Below, one piece after another: positions 50,449-60,271 of a stretch of 64,000 nt of DNA. The translations under genes were made by a program, and so were the position numbers. Each line of letters starts with the position of its first letter. Position 1 is the first letter of the stretch. Below the pieces are notes generated by a model. It made no database searches. It was given only the letters and a program-made list of their open reading frames with translations, and was not told where the DNA came from. The DNA is taken from assembly GCA_016287765.1 (NCBI GenBank), contig JAEEWS010000009.1, positions 1-64,000 of the forward strand, in the 5' to 3' direction. This DNA comes from Lachnospiraceae bacterium (GTDB taxonomy: Bacteria > Bacillota_A > Clostridia > Lachnospirales > Lachnospiraceae).

Positions 50449-52881
50449 ATGAAGTTCGGTTATTTTGACGATGCCAAGAGAGAATATGTCATTACCACAC
50501 CGAAAACACCCTTACCCTGGATAAATTATCTGGGAAGTGATTCATTTTTTTCTTTGATATCCAATACCTGCGGCGGATACAGCTTTTATAAGGATGCAAA
50601 GCTGTTAAGGCTCACCCGTTACCGCTATAACGATTGCCCCGTGGATATGAACGGTAAGTATTTCTATATAAAAGACGGAAATACGATCTGGAATCCCGGC
50701 TGGCAGCCCGTAAAGACCGAGCTGGATGAGTATGAATGCAGACACGGTATCGGATACAGCAGGTTCCATGGTGCAAAGAACGGGGTAAGTGCGGATGTTA
50801 CCACCTTTGTTCCAACCAATGATAATTGTGAAGTTTCCAGGATCCTCATCAAAAATAACAGTTCCGAAACAAAGAACCTTCAGCTTTTCTCCTATGTGGA
50901 GTGGTGCCTTTGGAATGCTGATGATGATATGAAGAATTATCAGAGGAATTTAAGCACCGGTGAAGTGGAGATCGTGGATTCCACCATTTTCCACAAGACC
51001 GAATACAGAGAAAGAAGAAATCATTATGCCATTTCTTCTGTAAACGCCAGAACTGATGGTTTTGATACCTCCCGTGATGCATTTATGGGAGCTTACTGGA
51101 AGAGCGCTGCAAATCCCGAGGCTGTGGAGAAGGGCGAACTGACCGGTTCCGTTGCTTCCGGCTGGTGTCCCATTGCCGCACATCAGATTAATCTTTCCCT
51201 TGCTCCCGGCGAAGAGAAGAGCTACATCTTCGTTCTGGGATACATTGAGAATCCCGAGGAGGAGAAGTGGGAGAGCTACGGCATTATCAACAAGAAGCGT
51301 GCCTGGGACATGCTTTCCAAGTATAAGACAGACGAGCAGTTCCTGGCTGCCTTTGAGGCACTTAAGGCCTACTGGGATGAATTGCTTTCAAAATATACCG
51401 TTAAGTCGGATAATGATAAAGTCAACCGTATGGTAAACATTTGGAACCAGTATCAGTGCATGGTTACTTTTAATATGTCCCGTTCCGCATCCTATTTCGA
51501 AACAGGTATAGGCCGTGGCATGGGCTTCCGTGATTCCTGCCAGGATCTTTTGGGCTTCGTTCACTTGATCCCCGACAGAGCCCGTGAAAGGATCATCGAC
51601 ATTGCTTCCACCCAGTTTGAAGACGGTTCGGCTTATCATCAGTACCAGCCCCTTACCAAAAAGGGTAACGCTGACATAGGCTCCGGCTTTAACGACGATC
51701 CTCTCTGGCTCATTGCGGGCACAAGCGCCTACATCCGGGAGACCGGCGATACTTCGATCTTAAACGAGATCGTGCCCTACGATAATGACATGTCCAAGGC
51801 CACCACTCTTATGGAGCACCTCAAGAGATCCCTTGATTACATCATAAACCACAAAGGTCCTCACAACCTTCCTTTGATCGGCCGTGCAGACTGGAATGAC
51901 TGCCTGAACCTGAACTGCTTCTCGGCTGTTCCCGGTGAATCCTTCCAGACCTTCGGACCCAGTGAAGGCCCTGTGGCTGAATCCGTTTTCATCGGCGGTA
52001 TGTTTGTAAAGTACGGCGAAGAATATGCCCAGCTGGCAGAGCTTCTGGGTGACAGTGCCGAAGCAGACAGAGCAAGAAAAGAAGTAAAGATCATGACCGA
52101 GGCGGTGGAAAAGGACGGCTGGGACGGAAAGTGGTTTGTCCGTGCCTATGATGCCTATTCCCATAAGATCGGTTCCGACGAATGCGATGAGGGCAAGATC
52201 TTCATCGAGCCCCAGGGCTTCTGCGTAATGGCAGGCATAGGTAAAGACAACGGCAAGGCATTGCAGGCTCTGGATTCGGTTAAGGAAAAACTTGACTCCG
52301 ACTACGGTATCATGATCCTGCAGCCCGCTTATACCAGATATCATCTTGAACTGGGCGAGATCTCTTCCTATCCTCCGGGGTATAAGGAGAACGCAGGCAT
52401 ATTCTGTCACAACAATCCCTGGGTTTCCATTGCCGAGACTGTTATGGGCAGAGGAGACAGAGCCTTTGAGATCTACAGAAAGACCTGTCCCGCTTATACG
52501 GAAGAATTTTCCGAGATCCACTTTACCGAACCCTATGTTTATTGCCAGATGGTGGGCGGCCGCGATGCCAAGTTCCACGGACAGGGCAAAAACAGCTGGC
52601 TGACAGGTACAGCTGCATGGACATTTGTAAATATCTCCCAGTATATTCTGGGCATCTATCCCACTCACAAGGGCCTTCAGATCGATCCCTGCGTACCTTC
52701 GGATTTCGGCGATTTTGAGATCGTGCGTAAGTTCAGGGAAGGAACCTACAATATTAAGGTTAAGACCAACGGTTCTCAAAAGGGTGTTAAAAAGCTTACG
52801 GTTGACGGTAAAGTCTGCGTGGGAAATATTGTTCCTTATGAAAAAGGAAAGAAGATTTATAACATTGAAGTTGAAATGTAA
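50449..52881 (+). CDS. Cellobiose phosphorylase (GH94)
   Basis: Splits cellobiose with phosphate into glucose-1-phosphate and glucose in the cytoplasm, saving ATP. 810 residues, the usual size for this enzyme. N-terminal beta-sandwich ([27 protein letters not shown]), linker helices and the (alpha/alpha)6 barrel with [41 protein letters not shown] (acid-type Asp) and [19 protein letters not shown]. Close GH94 relatives act on other beta-glucosides, but length and these motifs favour cellobiose. Single gene with promoter, palindromic operator candidate and terminator. Confidence 0.92.
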   Translation: MKFGYFDDAKREYVITTPKTPLPWINYLGSDSFFSLISNTCGGYSFYKDAKLLRLTRYRYNDCPVDMNGKYFYIKDGNTIWNPGWQPVKTELDEYECRHGIGYSRFHGAKNGVSADVTTFVPTNDNCEVSRILIKNNSSETKNLQLFSYVEWCLWNADDDMKNYQRNLSTGEVEIVDSTIFHKTEYRERRNHYAISSVNARTDGFDTSRDAFMGAYWKSAANPEAVEKGELTGSVASGWCPIAAHQINLSLAPGEEKSYIFVLGYIENPEEEKWESYGIINKKRAWDMLSKYKTDEQFLAAFEALKAYWDELLSKYTVKSDNDKVNRMVNIWNQYQCMVTFNMSRSASYFETGIGRGMGFRDSCQDLLGFVHLIPDRARERIIDIASTQFEDGSAYHQYQPLTKKGNADIGSGFNDDPLWLIAGTSAYIRETGDTSILNEIVPYDNDMSKATTLMEHLKRSLDYIINHKGPHNLPLIGRADWNDCLNLNCFSAVPGESFQTFGPSEGPVAESVFIGGMFVKYGEEYAQLAELLGDSAEADRARKEVKIMTEAVEKDGWDGKWFVRAYDAYSHKIGSDECDEGKIFIEPQGFCVMAGIGKDNGKALQALDSVKEKLDSDYGIMILQPAYTRYHLELGEISSYPPGYKENAGIFCHNNPWVSIAETVMGRGDRAFEIYRKTCPAYTEEFSEIHFTEPYVYCQMVGGRDAKFHGQGKNSWLTGTAAWTFVNISQYILGIYPTHKGLQIDPCVPSDFGDFEIVRKFREGTYNIKVKTNGSQKGVKKLTVDGKVCVGNIVPYEKGKKIYNIEVEM

Positions 52882-52895
52882 ATATGCTATGATTT

Positions 52896-52930
52896 ACAGA
52901 GGTATGGCGTTTGCTTTACCTCTGTTTTTT
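52896..52930 (+). terminator. Terminator of the GH94 gene
   Basis: ACAGAGGTA/TACCTCTGT stem followed by a T run. Confidence 0.85.
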
Positions 52931-53012
52931 CATAAATAAAAACAATTTAATATATTACCCCTCGGTAGATCAGAGGGGCAGGTTCCCTTATTTAAGGGTA
53001 GAAGGAGCAGTA

Positions 53013-53885
53013 ATGGATCTGTTTTTTTACGAGACACACCTTCACACCTGTGAAGCCAGTGCCTGCGGCGCAACCCCCGGAAAGGATTATGTAAAAGCCT
53101 ATAAGGAAGCGGGGTATGCGGGTTTTATCGTAACCGACCACTTTTTTAACGGAAACTCGGGAGTTCCGAGAGATCTCCCCTGGGAAGAGCGCATCGAGCT
53201 TTATTGCAAGGGCTATGAGCATGCTAAGGAAGAAGCGGATAAAGTGGGTGGTATCGATGTTTTCTTCGGCCTTGAAGTTAATTTCAACGGCGATGAGTTT
53301 TTGATCTACGGACCGGACAAGGAATGGCTTAAGGCCCATCCTGACATTATGATCTGGAGCCATGACGAATTGAGAGAGGAGCTCCATAAGATCGGAGGCC
53401 TGATGATCCAGGCCCATCCTTTCAGAGACAGAGATTATCTGAAAGCGATCTATGTTCATCCTTATCAGGCAGACGGCTTTGAAGGCTATAATGCCGGAAA
53501 CCGTGATTACAGTGACACTTATGCGTTTGAATTTGCCACAAGGAACAGGATCAAGATGACCAGTGGCTCAGACATACATAATGTGAACAAGATCACGGAT
53601 AATATAGGAGGCATATGCTTTACCTCAAAACTTGCGGGAGTAAAGGATTATGCATCCAGATTTTTAAAGGCAACGGAGTCGGTGCCCTTGATAAAAAGTG
53701 ATGAAAAGGCTTATAATGAGGGTATAAAGAAGATAAACGACGGGAATTACGGTTTTATAACCTACGGACATCGTATACATCCGGATCCCGACAATTCGCC
53801 TTTCAGCAAGGACATCTTTGTGGCGGACAGGAATGATAAAGATGTTCCTTACACACCATATAATGTACTTGATCTAAAGATATGA
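53013..53885 (+). CDS. PHP-domain metal-dependent phosphoesterase
   Basis: 290 residues from the ATG at 53013 (GAAGGAG). Motifs ETHLHTCEASACG, FIVTDHFF, FFGLEVNF, MIQAHPFRDRDY and TSGSDIHN are those of PHP phosphoesterases (histidinol-phosphatase-like family). The substrate is unknown. Its leader carries two short hairpins, CCCCTC/GAGGGG (52958-52978) and CCCTT/AAGGG (52985-52998). Confidence 0.87.
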   Translation: MDLFFYETHLHTCEASACGATPGKDYVKAYKEAGYAGFIVTDHFFNGNSGVPRDLPWEERIELYCKGYEHAKEEADKVGGIDVFFGLEVNFNGDEFLIYGPDKEWLKAHPDIMIWSHDELREELHKIGGLMIQAHPFRDRDYLKAIYVHPYQADGFEGYNAGNRDYSDTYAFEFATRNRIKMTSGSDIHNVNKITDNIGGICFTSKLAGVKDYASRFLKATESVPLIKSDEKAYNEGIKKINDGNYGFITYGHRIHPDPDNSPFSKDIFVADRNDKDVPYTPYNVLDLKI

Positions 53886-53953
53886 ACGGTCAAATGAGAA
53901 TTACTTAGTAAAGAGATCTTCGGTTGTGTCCGGAGGCAGATGGAGGATGAGAT

Positions 53954-54994
53954 ATGTTGAGTTCATACGGATTAAACATGATATTGGCAGCAGGATCGGG
54001 CATAAGCAGACCTGTTTTTATCATATTATTGATCTTGATCATATTGATAGTTTTGGCATTGATCGTATTTACCTTTTTTGCTTCCTATGTGACATTACCG
54101 AAGAATTCCCTGGAAAGCAGCATAGAATGGGAGAAAGGACATAATTTCTTCAGGGATTTTGATAAGAGAGAAGTAACCGAGTACGAGGTCAAAGGGTACA
54201 AGGATTACATCATCCATGCTTATTTTGTTCCCAACACGGATTTTCCCGAGAGCAGAAAGTTTATTATCATTTCCCACGGATACACTTCTTCTCATTACGG
54301 TTCGCTTAAGTATCTCAATAAATGGATGGAGCTTGGTTTTCAATGTGTCCTTTATGATGATCGTTTCCACGGTAAGAATTTAAAAAACCGCAGATCCTGC
54401 AGTACTCTGGGTATAAGAGAATCGGAGGATCTTATTGCGGTTATTGACGATACATATGCAAGATACGGCTCCGACATCTATCTCGGACTACAGGGTGAGT
54501 CTATGGGCTCGGCTCTTGAGATCACGGCTCTTAAATACAAGCCGAAGGTTCATTTCATAGTTAATGACTGTGGATTTGCAGACCTTTACAATGTGCTTGC
54601 GGGAGCTATACAGGATCGGTTTAAGATGCCCGCCTGGCTGGTTGCTCCATCGAGCTTCATGTGTCAACTGATCTACGGCTGGAGTTTTTATAAGAGCCGT
54701 CCCATTGATTCCCTTAAAAACAATACCGTGCCCATCTGCTTCATTCACGGAGAGGCTGATACTTTCATAAATCCTGAAAATTCCCTCAGAATGGCAAAGG
54801 CTACACCCGCTTATTCGGAACTTCACATCTTTCCCAATGCGGCTCATGCGGAAACAATGCTGGTGGATGAAGAAAGATATCTGAAGATCTTAAAGGCATT
54901 TCTTGCAAGGGTGGAGGATATCGAGGCAGGTAAAATGAAGAATGTTCCCAATGATACCTTTGAGGGCGGAATAAAGGCTTATCTGAAGGATTGA
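53954..54994 (+). CDS. Membrane-anchored alpha/beta hydrolase
   Basis: 346 residues with one strong N-terminal helix (about 20-45). The hydrolase domain has oxyanion-type IIISHGYTSSHYGS, nucleophile GLQGESMGSALE, acid HGEADTFI and final His in FPNAAHAETM. Related to YqkD/FrsA-type serine hydrolases. Substrate unknown. It lies 68 bp after the PHP gene. Confidence 0.85.
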   Translation: MLSSYGLNMILAAGSGISRPVFIILLILIILIVLALIVFTFFASYVTLPKNSLESSIEWEKGHNFFRDFDKREVTEYEVKGYKDYIIHAYFVPNTDFPESRKFIIISHGYTSSHYGSLKYLNKWMELGFQCVLYDDRFHGKNLKNRRSCSTLGIRESEDLIAVIDDTYARYGSDIYLGLQGESMGSALEITALKYKPKVHFIVNDCGFADLYNVLAGAIQDRFKMPAWLVAPSSFMCQLIYGWSFYKSRPIDSLKNNTVPICFIHGEADTFINPENSLRMAKATPAYSELHIFPNAAHAETMLVDEERYLKILKAFLARVEDIEAGKMKNVPNDTFEGGIKAYLKD

Positions 54995-55058
54995 ATTGGC
55001 TGATAATTCCACAAGGCCAATGGAATGTTATGAATTTAACTTTTTTTGAAAAGTAGCA

Positions 55059-55087
55059 TTGACAAGGGTTCTTTTCTGTGCTAAAAT
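55059..55087 (+). promoter_or_regulatory. Promoter of tRNA-Leu
   Basis: TTGACA, 17 bp, TAAAAT, 35 bp before the tRNA. Confidence 0.75.
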
Positions 55088-55122
55088 CTCGTTCGTGCCT
55101 TGCAGAAAGGCATGTGCAAGAT

Positions 55123-55205
55123 GCGGAAATGCTGGAATTGGCAGACAGGCATGACTAAGGATCATGTGGTCCAAGACCGTGAGGGTTCAAGTCCCTTTTT
55201 CCGCA
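55123..55205 (+). tRNA. tRNA-Leu (anticodon AAG)
   Basis: The acceptor arms GCGGAAA and TTTCCGC pair. The anticodon stem CATGA/TCATG encloses CTAAGGA, giving anticodon AAG. The long variable arm (GGTC CAA GACC) is typical of class II tRNA-Leu, and the T arm has GGTTCAAGTCC. The CCA end is not encoded. Confidence 0.95.
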
Positions 55206-55214
55206 GAAGATAAA

Positions 55215-55241
55215 GACTCGGGTTTTTCCGGGTCTTTTTTT
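55215..55241 (+). terminator. Terminator of tRNA-Leu
   Basis: GACTCGG/CCGGGTC with one G-U pair, followed by seven T. Confidence 0.8.
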
Positions 55242-55360
55242 GCGTATGACAGGCATGTACCAATAATACGTGCCTTCAGGCATATCTTCCTTATTCGGGC
55301 ACTTTGTTGTAATTGTGTTCGGCTATAAGGATGTTTGGAGATGCGATCATCAATAATTTA

Positions 55361-55389
55361 AAAGAGGCAGGTTTAAGTCCTGCCTCTTT
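55361..55389. terminator. Terminator of the coiled-coil gene
   Basis: Perfect 11-bp stem AAAGAGGCAGG/CCTGCCTCTTT with a 7-nt loop and A/T flanks; serves the minus-strand gene ending at 55395. Confidence 0.8.
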
Positions 55390-55394
55390 CTTTA

Positions 55395-56174
55395 TTATGT
55401 GTAATCTTTTGATACAGCATCCTCATTAACTTTTATCTCTTCATCGGGATCTTCTCCGGATACTGCCTTTTGGAAGATCTTAAGGAAATTCTCTTTTTTC
55501 TTTTTGGACTTGGAAGTGAATTCCGCTACTTTAGGCTCCTTATGAACCTCGATGTGAACTGCGTTATCCACGGGATCCGTTTCCGGCAGACCTTCCGGAA
55601 CAGCCAGAGTTTCAACTGCTTCAACGGTTCCTACCACTTTAGATCTGATCTCCTTCTTACGGGCTTCTTCAGCCAGTTTCTCGGGAGATTTGTTCTTTTC
55701 ATGGGCCTCTTCGATGAGACGGAGATAGGTCTTCGACTGCGACATGGCAGACAACTGAGTACTGATCTCGCCGGAATTCTTGGTGAGCTCGTCCATCTTA
55801 TCCTCGTAGCTTTTTAAGAGGTCCTCGTATTCCCTGCGTACTTTACGATAGGTGAATTCCAGGGAATTCTTAACTTTGTTTATGGCATCATCCGCATAAA
55901 CCATGGAGGCGGCATAGATATCGTTGGATCGGTTTATGGCTTCATCCTTGATCTCGGCAGCCTGTCTTTCGGCGCTCATGAGTGCGCGGGCCCTGGCTTC
56001 CTGAGTGGCCTCATACTGTTCACTGATCTCATACACCTCTTCGTTAAGCTCATCGAGGAGAGCAAAGATCCTTTTTTTGGAAACTATGATATCTTCTCCC
56101 GAATAAGCGCTTTCCTTGCAGTTGGCAAGATAAATATGGAATTTTTTCATTATTTCTTCAAGTTTTTCAGGCAT
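55395..56174 (-). CDS. Coiled-coil protein, DivIVA-like, unknown function
   Basis: 259 residues, no signal or membrane segment. Residues 1-45 contain VSKKRIFALLDELNEEVYEISEQYE, followed by a long coiled coil with repeated Ala/Glu/Arg (ARALMSAERQAAEIKDEA) to about 165, and a Glu/Lys-rich disordered tail. The helical part resembles DivIVA/GpsB-type or SMC-accessory coiled coils, but similarity is only general. The start of the lipoprotein gene upstream is 14 bp away, so they probably share a transcript. Confidence 0.65.
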   Translation of the reverse strand: MPEKLEEIMKKFHIYLANCKESAYSGEDIIVSKKRIFALLDELNEEVYEISEQYEATQEARARALMSAERQAAEIKDEAINRSNDIYAASMVYADDAINKVKNSLEFTYRKVRREYEDLLKSYEDKMDELTKNSGEISTQLSAMSQSKTYLRLIEEAHEKNKSPEKLAEEARKKEIRSKVVGTVEAVETLAVPEGLPETDPVDNAVHIEVHKEPKVAEFTSKSKKKKENFLKIFQKAVSGEDPDEEIKVNEDAVSKDYT

Positions 56175-56187
56175 ACAGATTCCCCTT

Positions 56188-56706
56188 TTATAATTCGGTA
56201 ATACTGAAAGTAAATAATTGAGACGAACTAATGTTCATCTTTCTAAGTGAAACGGAAAGGATGACTTCCGAGTACCCTTCGGCGCCTTCCTTAAAATAAG
56301 CTGTGGGTAGAGTGATCTCAAAACTCTTTTTATCGTTGTTTGTATCGGTGTCGTTTACAGAACTGTCTTTCAGAGCATATGTAACAGTGAAGGTCAGATC
56401 CGGATAAGCACTGCTTTTATATATAGTACGGAAAAAATCCTCTCCGGTTTCAAAAGTGGAACTGTCAAAACAAGACGGAAAAGTGATCTCATATTTTCCG
56501 GAAAGATCCTTCACTTTAGAGGGAGTACCCACCACAACTGTAATGGGGGCAGGAGTCTCCGTAACTACCGGCGCCACTGTAACTACCCTCACTACGCCTT
56601 CGGTCGGGGTAGGGAGGACAGTGCCTTGAGTGGCAGGTTTTAAGCCGCAACCGGACAGTAACACTATTAAGGTTGAACAAAGTAAATAACGTTTTTTCAT
56701 GGTCAT
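56188..56706 (-). CDS. Small lipoprotein of unknown function
   Basis: 172 residues. Lipobox LIVLLSGCGLKP, a Pro/Thr/Val linker (VLPTPTEGVV...VVTETPAP) and a beta-rich domain (DLSGKYEITFPSCFDSSTF, DLTFTVTYALKD, YSEVILSVSLRK). Start may be the first or the third codon, both ATG. Probably a surface protein cotranscribed with the coiled-coil gene. Confidence 0.7.
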   Translation of the reverse strand: MTMKKRYLLCSTLIVLLSGCGLKPATQGTVLPTPTEGVVRVVTVAPVVTETPAPITVVVGTPSKVKDLSGKYEITFPSCFDSSTFETGEDFFRTIYKSSAYPDLTFTVTYALKDSSVNDTDTNNDKKSFEITLPTAYFKEGAEGYSEVILSVSLRKMNISSSQLFTFSITEL

Positions 56707-56765
56707 TGATCGCCCTTTTTAACAGGACTATTTTTACATAAAAGGGGAAGTTTATCAAGATGTTT

Positions 56766-56794
56766 TTGACTTTTCAAAAGAAGTCAGATATACT
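56766..56794 (+). promoter_or_regulatory. Promoter of the TetR gene with overlapping inverted repeat
   Basis: TTGACT, 17 bp, TATACT. The inverted repeat TGACTT-TTCAAAAG-AAGTCA (56767-56786) overlaps the -35 box and spacer, as in self-repressing TetR genes. Confidence 0.5.
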
Positions 56795-56911
56795 AATATC
56801 ATTGGATTTGGCTGTTTTAGGCATATATATGGATTATTAATTTTTTGGTCTTTTTTTATGGGGAAGACTGATTGATCCCGGAAAGCGTCCGGGAGTTAAA
56901 ACGGGGGAAAA

Positions 56912-57490
56912 ATGGCACGGTATACGGAAAGATTGATCCTTAAGAATTTTGAAGAGATGCTTGAGAGCATGGCCTTTGACAAGATAACAGTCTCGGCGCT
57001 TACAAAAAAATGCGATATAAGTCCCAACACCTTTTATTATCATTATAAGGATATCTATGAACTTTTGGAAAGCTGGTTTAAGAACCAGACAGAGGAATTC
57101 CTGGCTTCCAGAGATGAGGGAGAAGGCTGGGAGGATACCATCAAGGCTATTCTTAAAACACTGCAGCAAAGACCGAACATAGTTTACAATGTATATGATT
57201 CCCTTTCCAGGGAAAACCTGGAGAGATATGTTTTTAAATCAGCGGAAGGAGCTTTTTTTAATCTGGCGAAGAAAAAGACCGAGGGTTTTGATATTGACCC
57301 CGAGATGCTGAAAACCATTTCGGATATCTGTTGTTATGCAGTGCTGGGTTTCTTTCTTAAATTTCTTTGGAGTCATATGTCCCTTGATATAGATAAGTCC
57401 ATAAACCAGATAAGTAAAGCCATCAATACGGCAATTGAAATGTATATCATCAATGCTCTTTCCGGGGTGGACATTTTAGGAGAAAATTAA
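56912..57490 (+). CDS. TetR-family transcriptional regulator
   Basis: 192 residues. The N-terminal helix-turn-helix is clear (MLESMAFDKITVSALTKKCD, ISPNTFYYHYKDIYELLESW). The C-terminal ligand domain is helical with several Cys/Phe residues and resembles the TetR_C_8 type. It sits just upstream of fakB-fakA-plsY, so control of fatty-acid or phospholipid genes is likely but inferred. Confidence 0.9.
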   Translation: MARYTERLILKNFEEMLESMAFDKITVSALTKKCDISPNTFYYHYKDIYELLESWFKNQTEEFLASRDEGEGWEDTIKAILKTLQQRPNIVYNVYDSLSRENLERYVFKSAEGAFFNLAKKKTEGFDIDPEMLKTISDICCYAVLGFFLKFLWSHMSLDIDKSINQISKAINTAIEMYIINALSGVDILGEN

Positions 57491-57517
57491 AAGAGTACGC
57501 AAATTCGCATATTTTTC

Positions 57518-57550
57518 AAGGATTCCTTATTTTTGAGGAATCCTTTTTTA
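57518..57550 (+). terminator. Terminator of the TetR gene
   Basis: AAGGATTCCT/AGGAATCCTT stem with an 8-nt loop and T run. Confidence 0.85.
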
Positions 57551-57557
57551 TTATCAG

Positions 57558-57599
57558 TTGAAGACATATGATTTCTGTCTATAATCTAATATAGATTAT
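57558..57599 (+). promoter_or_regulatory. Promoter and candidate operator of the fakB-fakA-plsY operon
   Basis: TTGAAG, 16 bp, TATAAT (57580-57585). The -10 box is part of the perfect inverted repeat ATAATCTA-ATA-TAGATTAT (57581-57599), which would cover the transcription start. Confidence 0.6.
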
Positions 57600-57638
57600 T
57601 TTGTGTACTATAGAAACAAATTACTAAAGGAGAAGAAA

Positions 57639-58529
57639 ATGAAAAAAGTTAAGATCATTACAGACTCATGTTCGGATCTCAGCAAGGATCTGAGAGAGAA
57701 ATACGATATCGATTACGCTAAGATGTTTACGGAGTACGAGGGAAAAGAAACACCTGCCAGCCTGGACTGGGATATATATTCACCCCATGACCTTTATAAG
57801 ATAATGCGCGACGGAAAGAGAATTCTTACCACTCAGGTTCCGGTACAGGAATTTAAACGGGTATTCACCCGGTATATAAATGAAGGATATGACATCGTTT
57901 ACATCGGTTGTTCTTCAAAGCAGTCCGGATCCGTGAATACCGGATTTGTTGTGGCTAAAGAAATGATGAGCGAAAAACCCGGAACTGAGATCTACATTGT
58001 GGATGCGCTTAATGCATGCATGGGCGAAGGCATTCTTGCCATTCGCGGTGCCGAATACAGGGATCAGGGAAAGAGCGCCAAGGAAATATGTGATCTGCTT
58101 AATAAGGAAGCCAAGACGGTTAATGAGTACATTACCGTGCATTCCCTGGATGCCCTTAAGCGTGCGGGCAGAGTTAAGGCCTCCGCTGCATTCCTCGGAA
58201 ATCTTTTCGGTGTAAAGCCCATCCTTATTTCGGATAAGAATGGTGATCAGGTGCCTATTAAGAAAGTTAAGGGCAGACAGACATCCATGAATGAGATCGT
58301 TAATCTTTTGAAGGAAAGCATTGTTGAGCCGGAGAAGCAGACGGTCTATATCGTTCACGCAGATTGCGAAGAGGAAGCGAAGGAACTGGAAAAACTGGTT
58401 AAAGAGCAGATACCTTGCAAGGATACCTACATTTCCTACATCGGCCCTATCATCGGAGCGTCCATCGGACCCGATGCCATCGGTCTCTTTGCTTTCGGTA
58501 AGGAAGTAACATTTGTTGCAGGTAACTGA
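57639..58529 (+). CDS. fakB: DegV-family fatty-acid-binding protein (FakB)
   Basis: 296 residues from the ATG at 57639 (AAAGGAG). FakB carries a fatty acid for phosphorylation by FakA. DegV marks: KIITDSCSDLSKDL, TTQVPVQEF, YIGCSSKQSGSVNTG (lipid-head binding Ser region), and SLDALKRAGRVKASAAFLGN. It precedes fakA and plsY, forming one pathway. The name rests on family and context. Confidence 0.9.
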   Translation: MKKVKIITDSCSDLSKDLREKYDIDYAKMFTEYEGKETPASLDWDIYSPHDLYKIMRDGKRILTTQVPVQEFKRVFTRYINEGYDIVYIGCSSKQSGSVNTGFVVAKEMMSEKPGTEIYIVDALNACMGEGILAIRGAEYRDQGKSAKEICDLLNKEAKTVNEYITVHSLDALKRAGRVKASAAFLGNLFGVKPILISDKNGDQVPIKKVKGRQTSMNEIVNLLKESIVEPEKQTVYIVHADCEEEAKELEKLVKEQIPCKDTYISYIGPIIGASIGPDAIGLFAFGKEVTFVAGN

Positions 58530-58585
58530 TGTCTGTATTAAGAAGAAAGCGTTAACACTTTTGTAGCGAAGTTTAAGGGGACAAT

Positions 58586-60244
58586 ATGGATACAAGAGAA
58601 CTTTCGGGAGAATTATATTCTTCCCTGATAAAGGGCGGCGCAGCTAATCTTCGCGCCAATGCCCAAATAGTAAATGACCTTAATGTTTTTCCCATTCCCG
58701 ACGGAGATACGGGAGAAAACATGAGCCTTACAATTACCGGAGGTGTAACGGCAGCTGCAAATGCTGGTTCTTATTCACTTTCCGAGGTATCAGACACCAT
58801 TGCAAACGGTATGCTTCTTTCTGCCAGAGGAAACTCGGGAGTCATCCTTTCCCAGTTCTTTTCCGGCATAGCAAAGGGCTTTACGGGAAGTGAAAAGGCA
58901 GACGTAAGGACTGTGGGATTTGCATTTAAATCAGGCGTCCGTCGTGCCTATGAAGCAGTTATGAAGCCCACTGAAGGCACCATGCTCACAGTTGCGAGAG
59001 AAGCGACAGAATATGCCTGCGACAGGATCACTGATAGCAGCACCATGGAATCATTCTTCTCGGATGTGCTGGATGAAATGAACCGTTCACTTAAACGCAC
59101 ACCCCAGCTTTTGGATGTGCTCAGAGAGGCTGGAGTGATCGACAGCGGCGGAGCAGGTCTGGTTTATATAATTGACGGTATGAACAAGACCCTGCAGGGA
59201 GAACATATTTCAGATGCTGCTCTTTCTTTTGGCAGCAAGGCTGTGGACACCTCGAAGTTTACTGCAGATTCCGTAATGGAATACGGTTACTGTACGGAAT
59301 TTTTACTTCAGCTTCAGAAATGCAAGGTGGATGTAGATAATTTTTCAATTGATCCCATTCTTGACTTTTTGAATTCCATAGGTAATTCCATAGTAGCATT
59401 TAAGACCGGAACCATCGTTAAGGTGCATGTGCACACCATGACTCCCGGTAAGGTTTTTGATTACTGCCAGAAGTTCGGTGAATTCCTTACAATGAAATGC
59501 GAAAACATGACTTTGCAGCACAATGAGACTATTTTGGCAGAAGAAAAGAAGGAACACATTGTTAAGCCTACAGGCGAAAGAAAGAAGTTCGCCGCCATTA
59601 CCGTGGCAACCGGAGACGGCATTAAGGAAACTCTTAAGACTCTGGGTGCGGATGTGGTCATAGACGGAGGACAGGGCAGGAATCCTTCTTCCGAGGATTT
59701 TATAGAAGCTTTTGACAGCGTGAATGCGGATACGATCTTTGTCCTTCCCAATAACGGTAATATTGTGATGGCTGCACGCCTTGCCGCGGATATATATGCA
59801 GATTCGAAGGTTGTTGTCATTCCGTCCAAGAGTATCGGGGACGGATATGCGGCGCTCAGCATGCTTTCCTATGACAGCGGAGACGTTGATGTTATTACCA
59901 ATGATATGTCGGAGGCTATGCAAGGCGTTGTAACCGGCGAAGTTACGCGCTCCGTAAGAGATGCGAATATTGACGGCGTTGAGATCAAAAATAACGCTTA
60001 CATCGGCTTTTCAGGTAAGAATATGCTGGCATCGGAAGCTGACAAGCTTGACACGACCATGGAGATGCTTGCAAAGCTCGATGCTGCGTCTCACGAAGTG
60101 ATGATCGCCATTTACGGAAACACTGCAACCACAGAAGACAGAAAAGAATTTTGCCGCAGAGCGGGAGAGATGTTCCCCAGGACGGAACTTTACGAGATCG
60201 ATGGCGGGCAGGATGTTTATGATTTCGAGATCATTCTGGAATGA
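58586..60244 (+). CDS. fakA: Fatty acid kinase FakA (DAK2/YloV family)
   Basis: 552 residues. Phosphorylates FakB-bound fatty acid to acyl phosphate. The N-terminal DhaL-type nucleotide domain has NDLNVFPIPDGDTGENM (Mg-ATP Asp residues), LLSARGNSGVILSQFFSG and GVIDSGGAGLVYI. The middle and C-terminal domains have HVHTMTPGKV and NNGNIVMAARLAADI. Order fakB, fakA, plsY supports the assignment. Confidence 0.93.
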   Translation: MDTRELSGELYSSLIKGGAANLRANAQIVNDLNVFPIPDGDTGENMSLTITGGVTAAANAGSYSLSEVSDTIANGMLLSARGNSGVILSQFFSGIAKGFTGSEKADVRTVGFAFKSGVRRAYEAVMKPTEGTMLTVAREATEYACDRITDSSTMESFFSDVLDEMNRSLKRTPQLLDVLREAGVIDSGGAGLVYIIDGMNKTLQGEHISDAALSFGSKAVDTSKFTADSVMEYGYCTEFLLQLQKCKVDVDNFSIDPILDFLNSIGNSIVAFKTGTIVKVHVHTMTPGKVFDYCQKFGEFLTMKCENMTLQHNETILAEEKKEHIVKPTGERKKFAAITVATGDGIKETLKTLGADVVIDGGQGRNPSSEDFIEAFDSVNADTIFVLPNNGNIVMAARLAADIYADSKVVVIPSKSIGDGYAALSMLSYDSGDVDVITNDMSEAMQGVVTGEVTRSVRDANIDGVEIKNNAYIGFSGKNMLASEADKLDTTMEMLAKLDAASHEVMIAIYGNTATTEDRKEFCRRAGEMFPRTELYEIDGGQDVYDFEIILE

Positions 60245-60271
60245 CAAAAAAAACCGAGGAGACTTAAAACT

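Noticed and set aside
51760..52779. Long minus-strand open frame opposite the GH94 gene
   Set aside because: A shadow of a clearly identified cellobiose phosphorylase.
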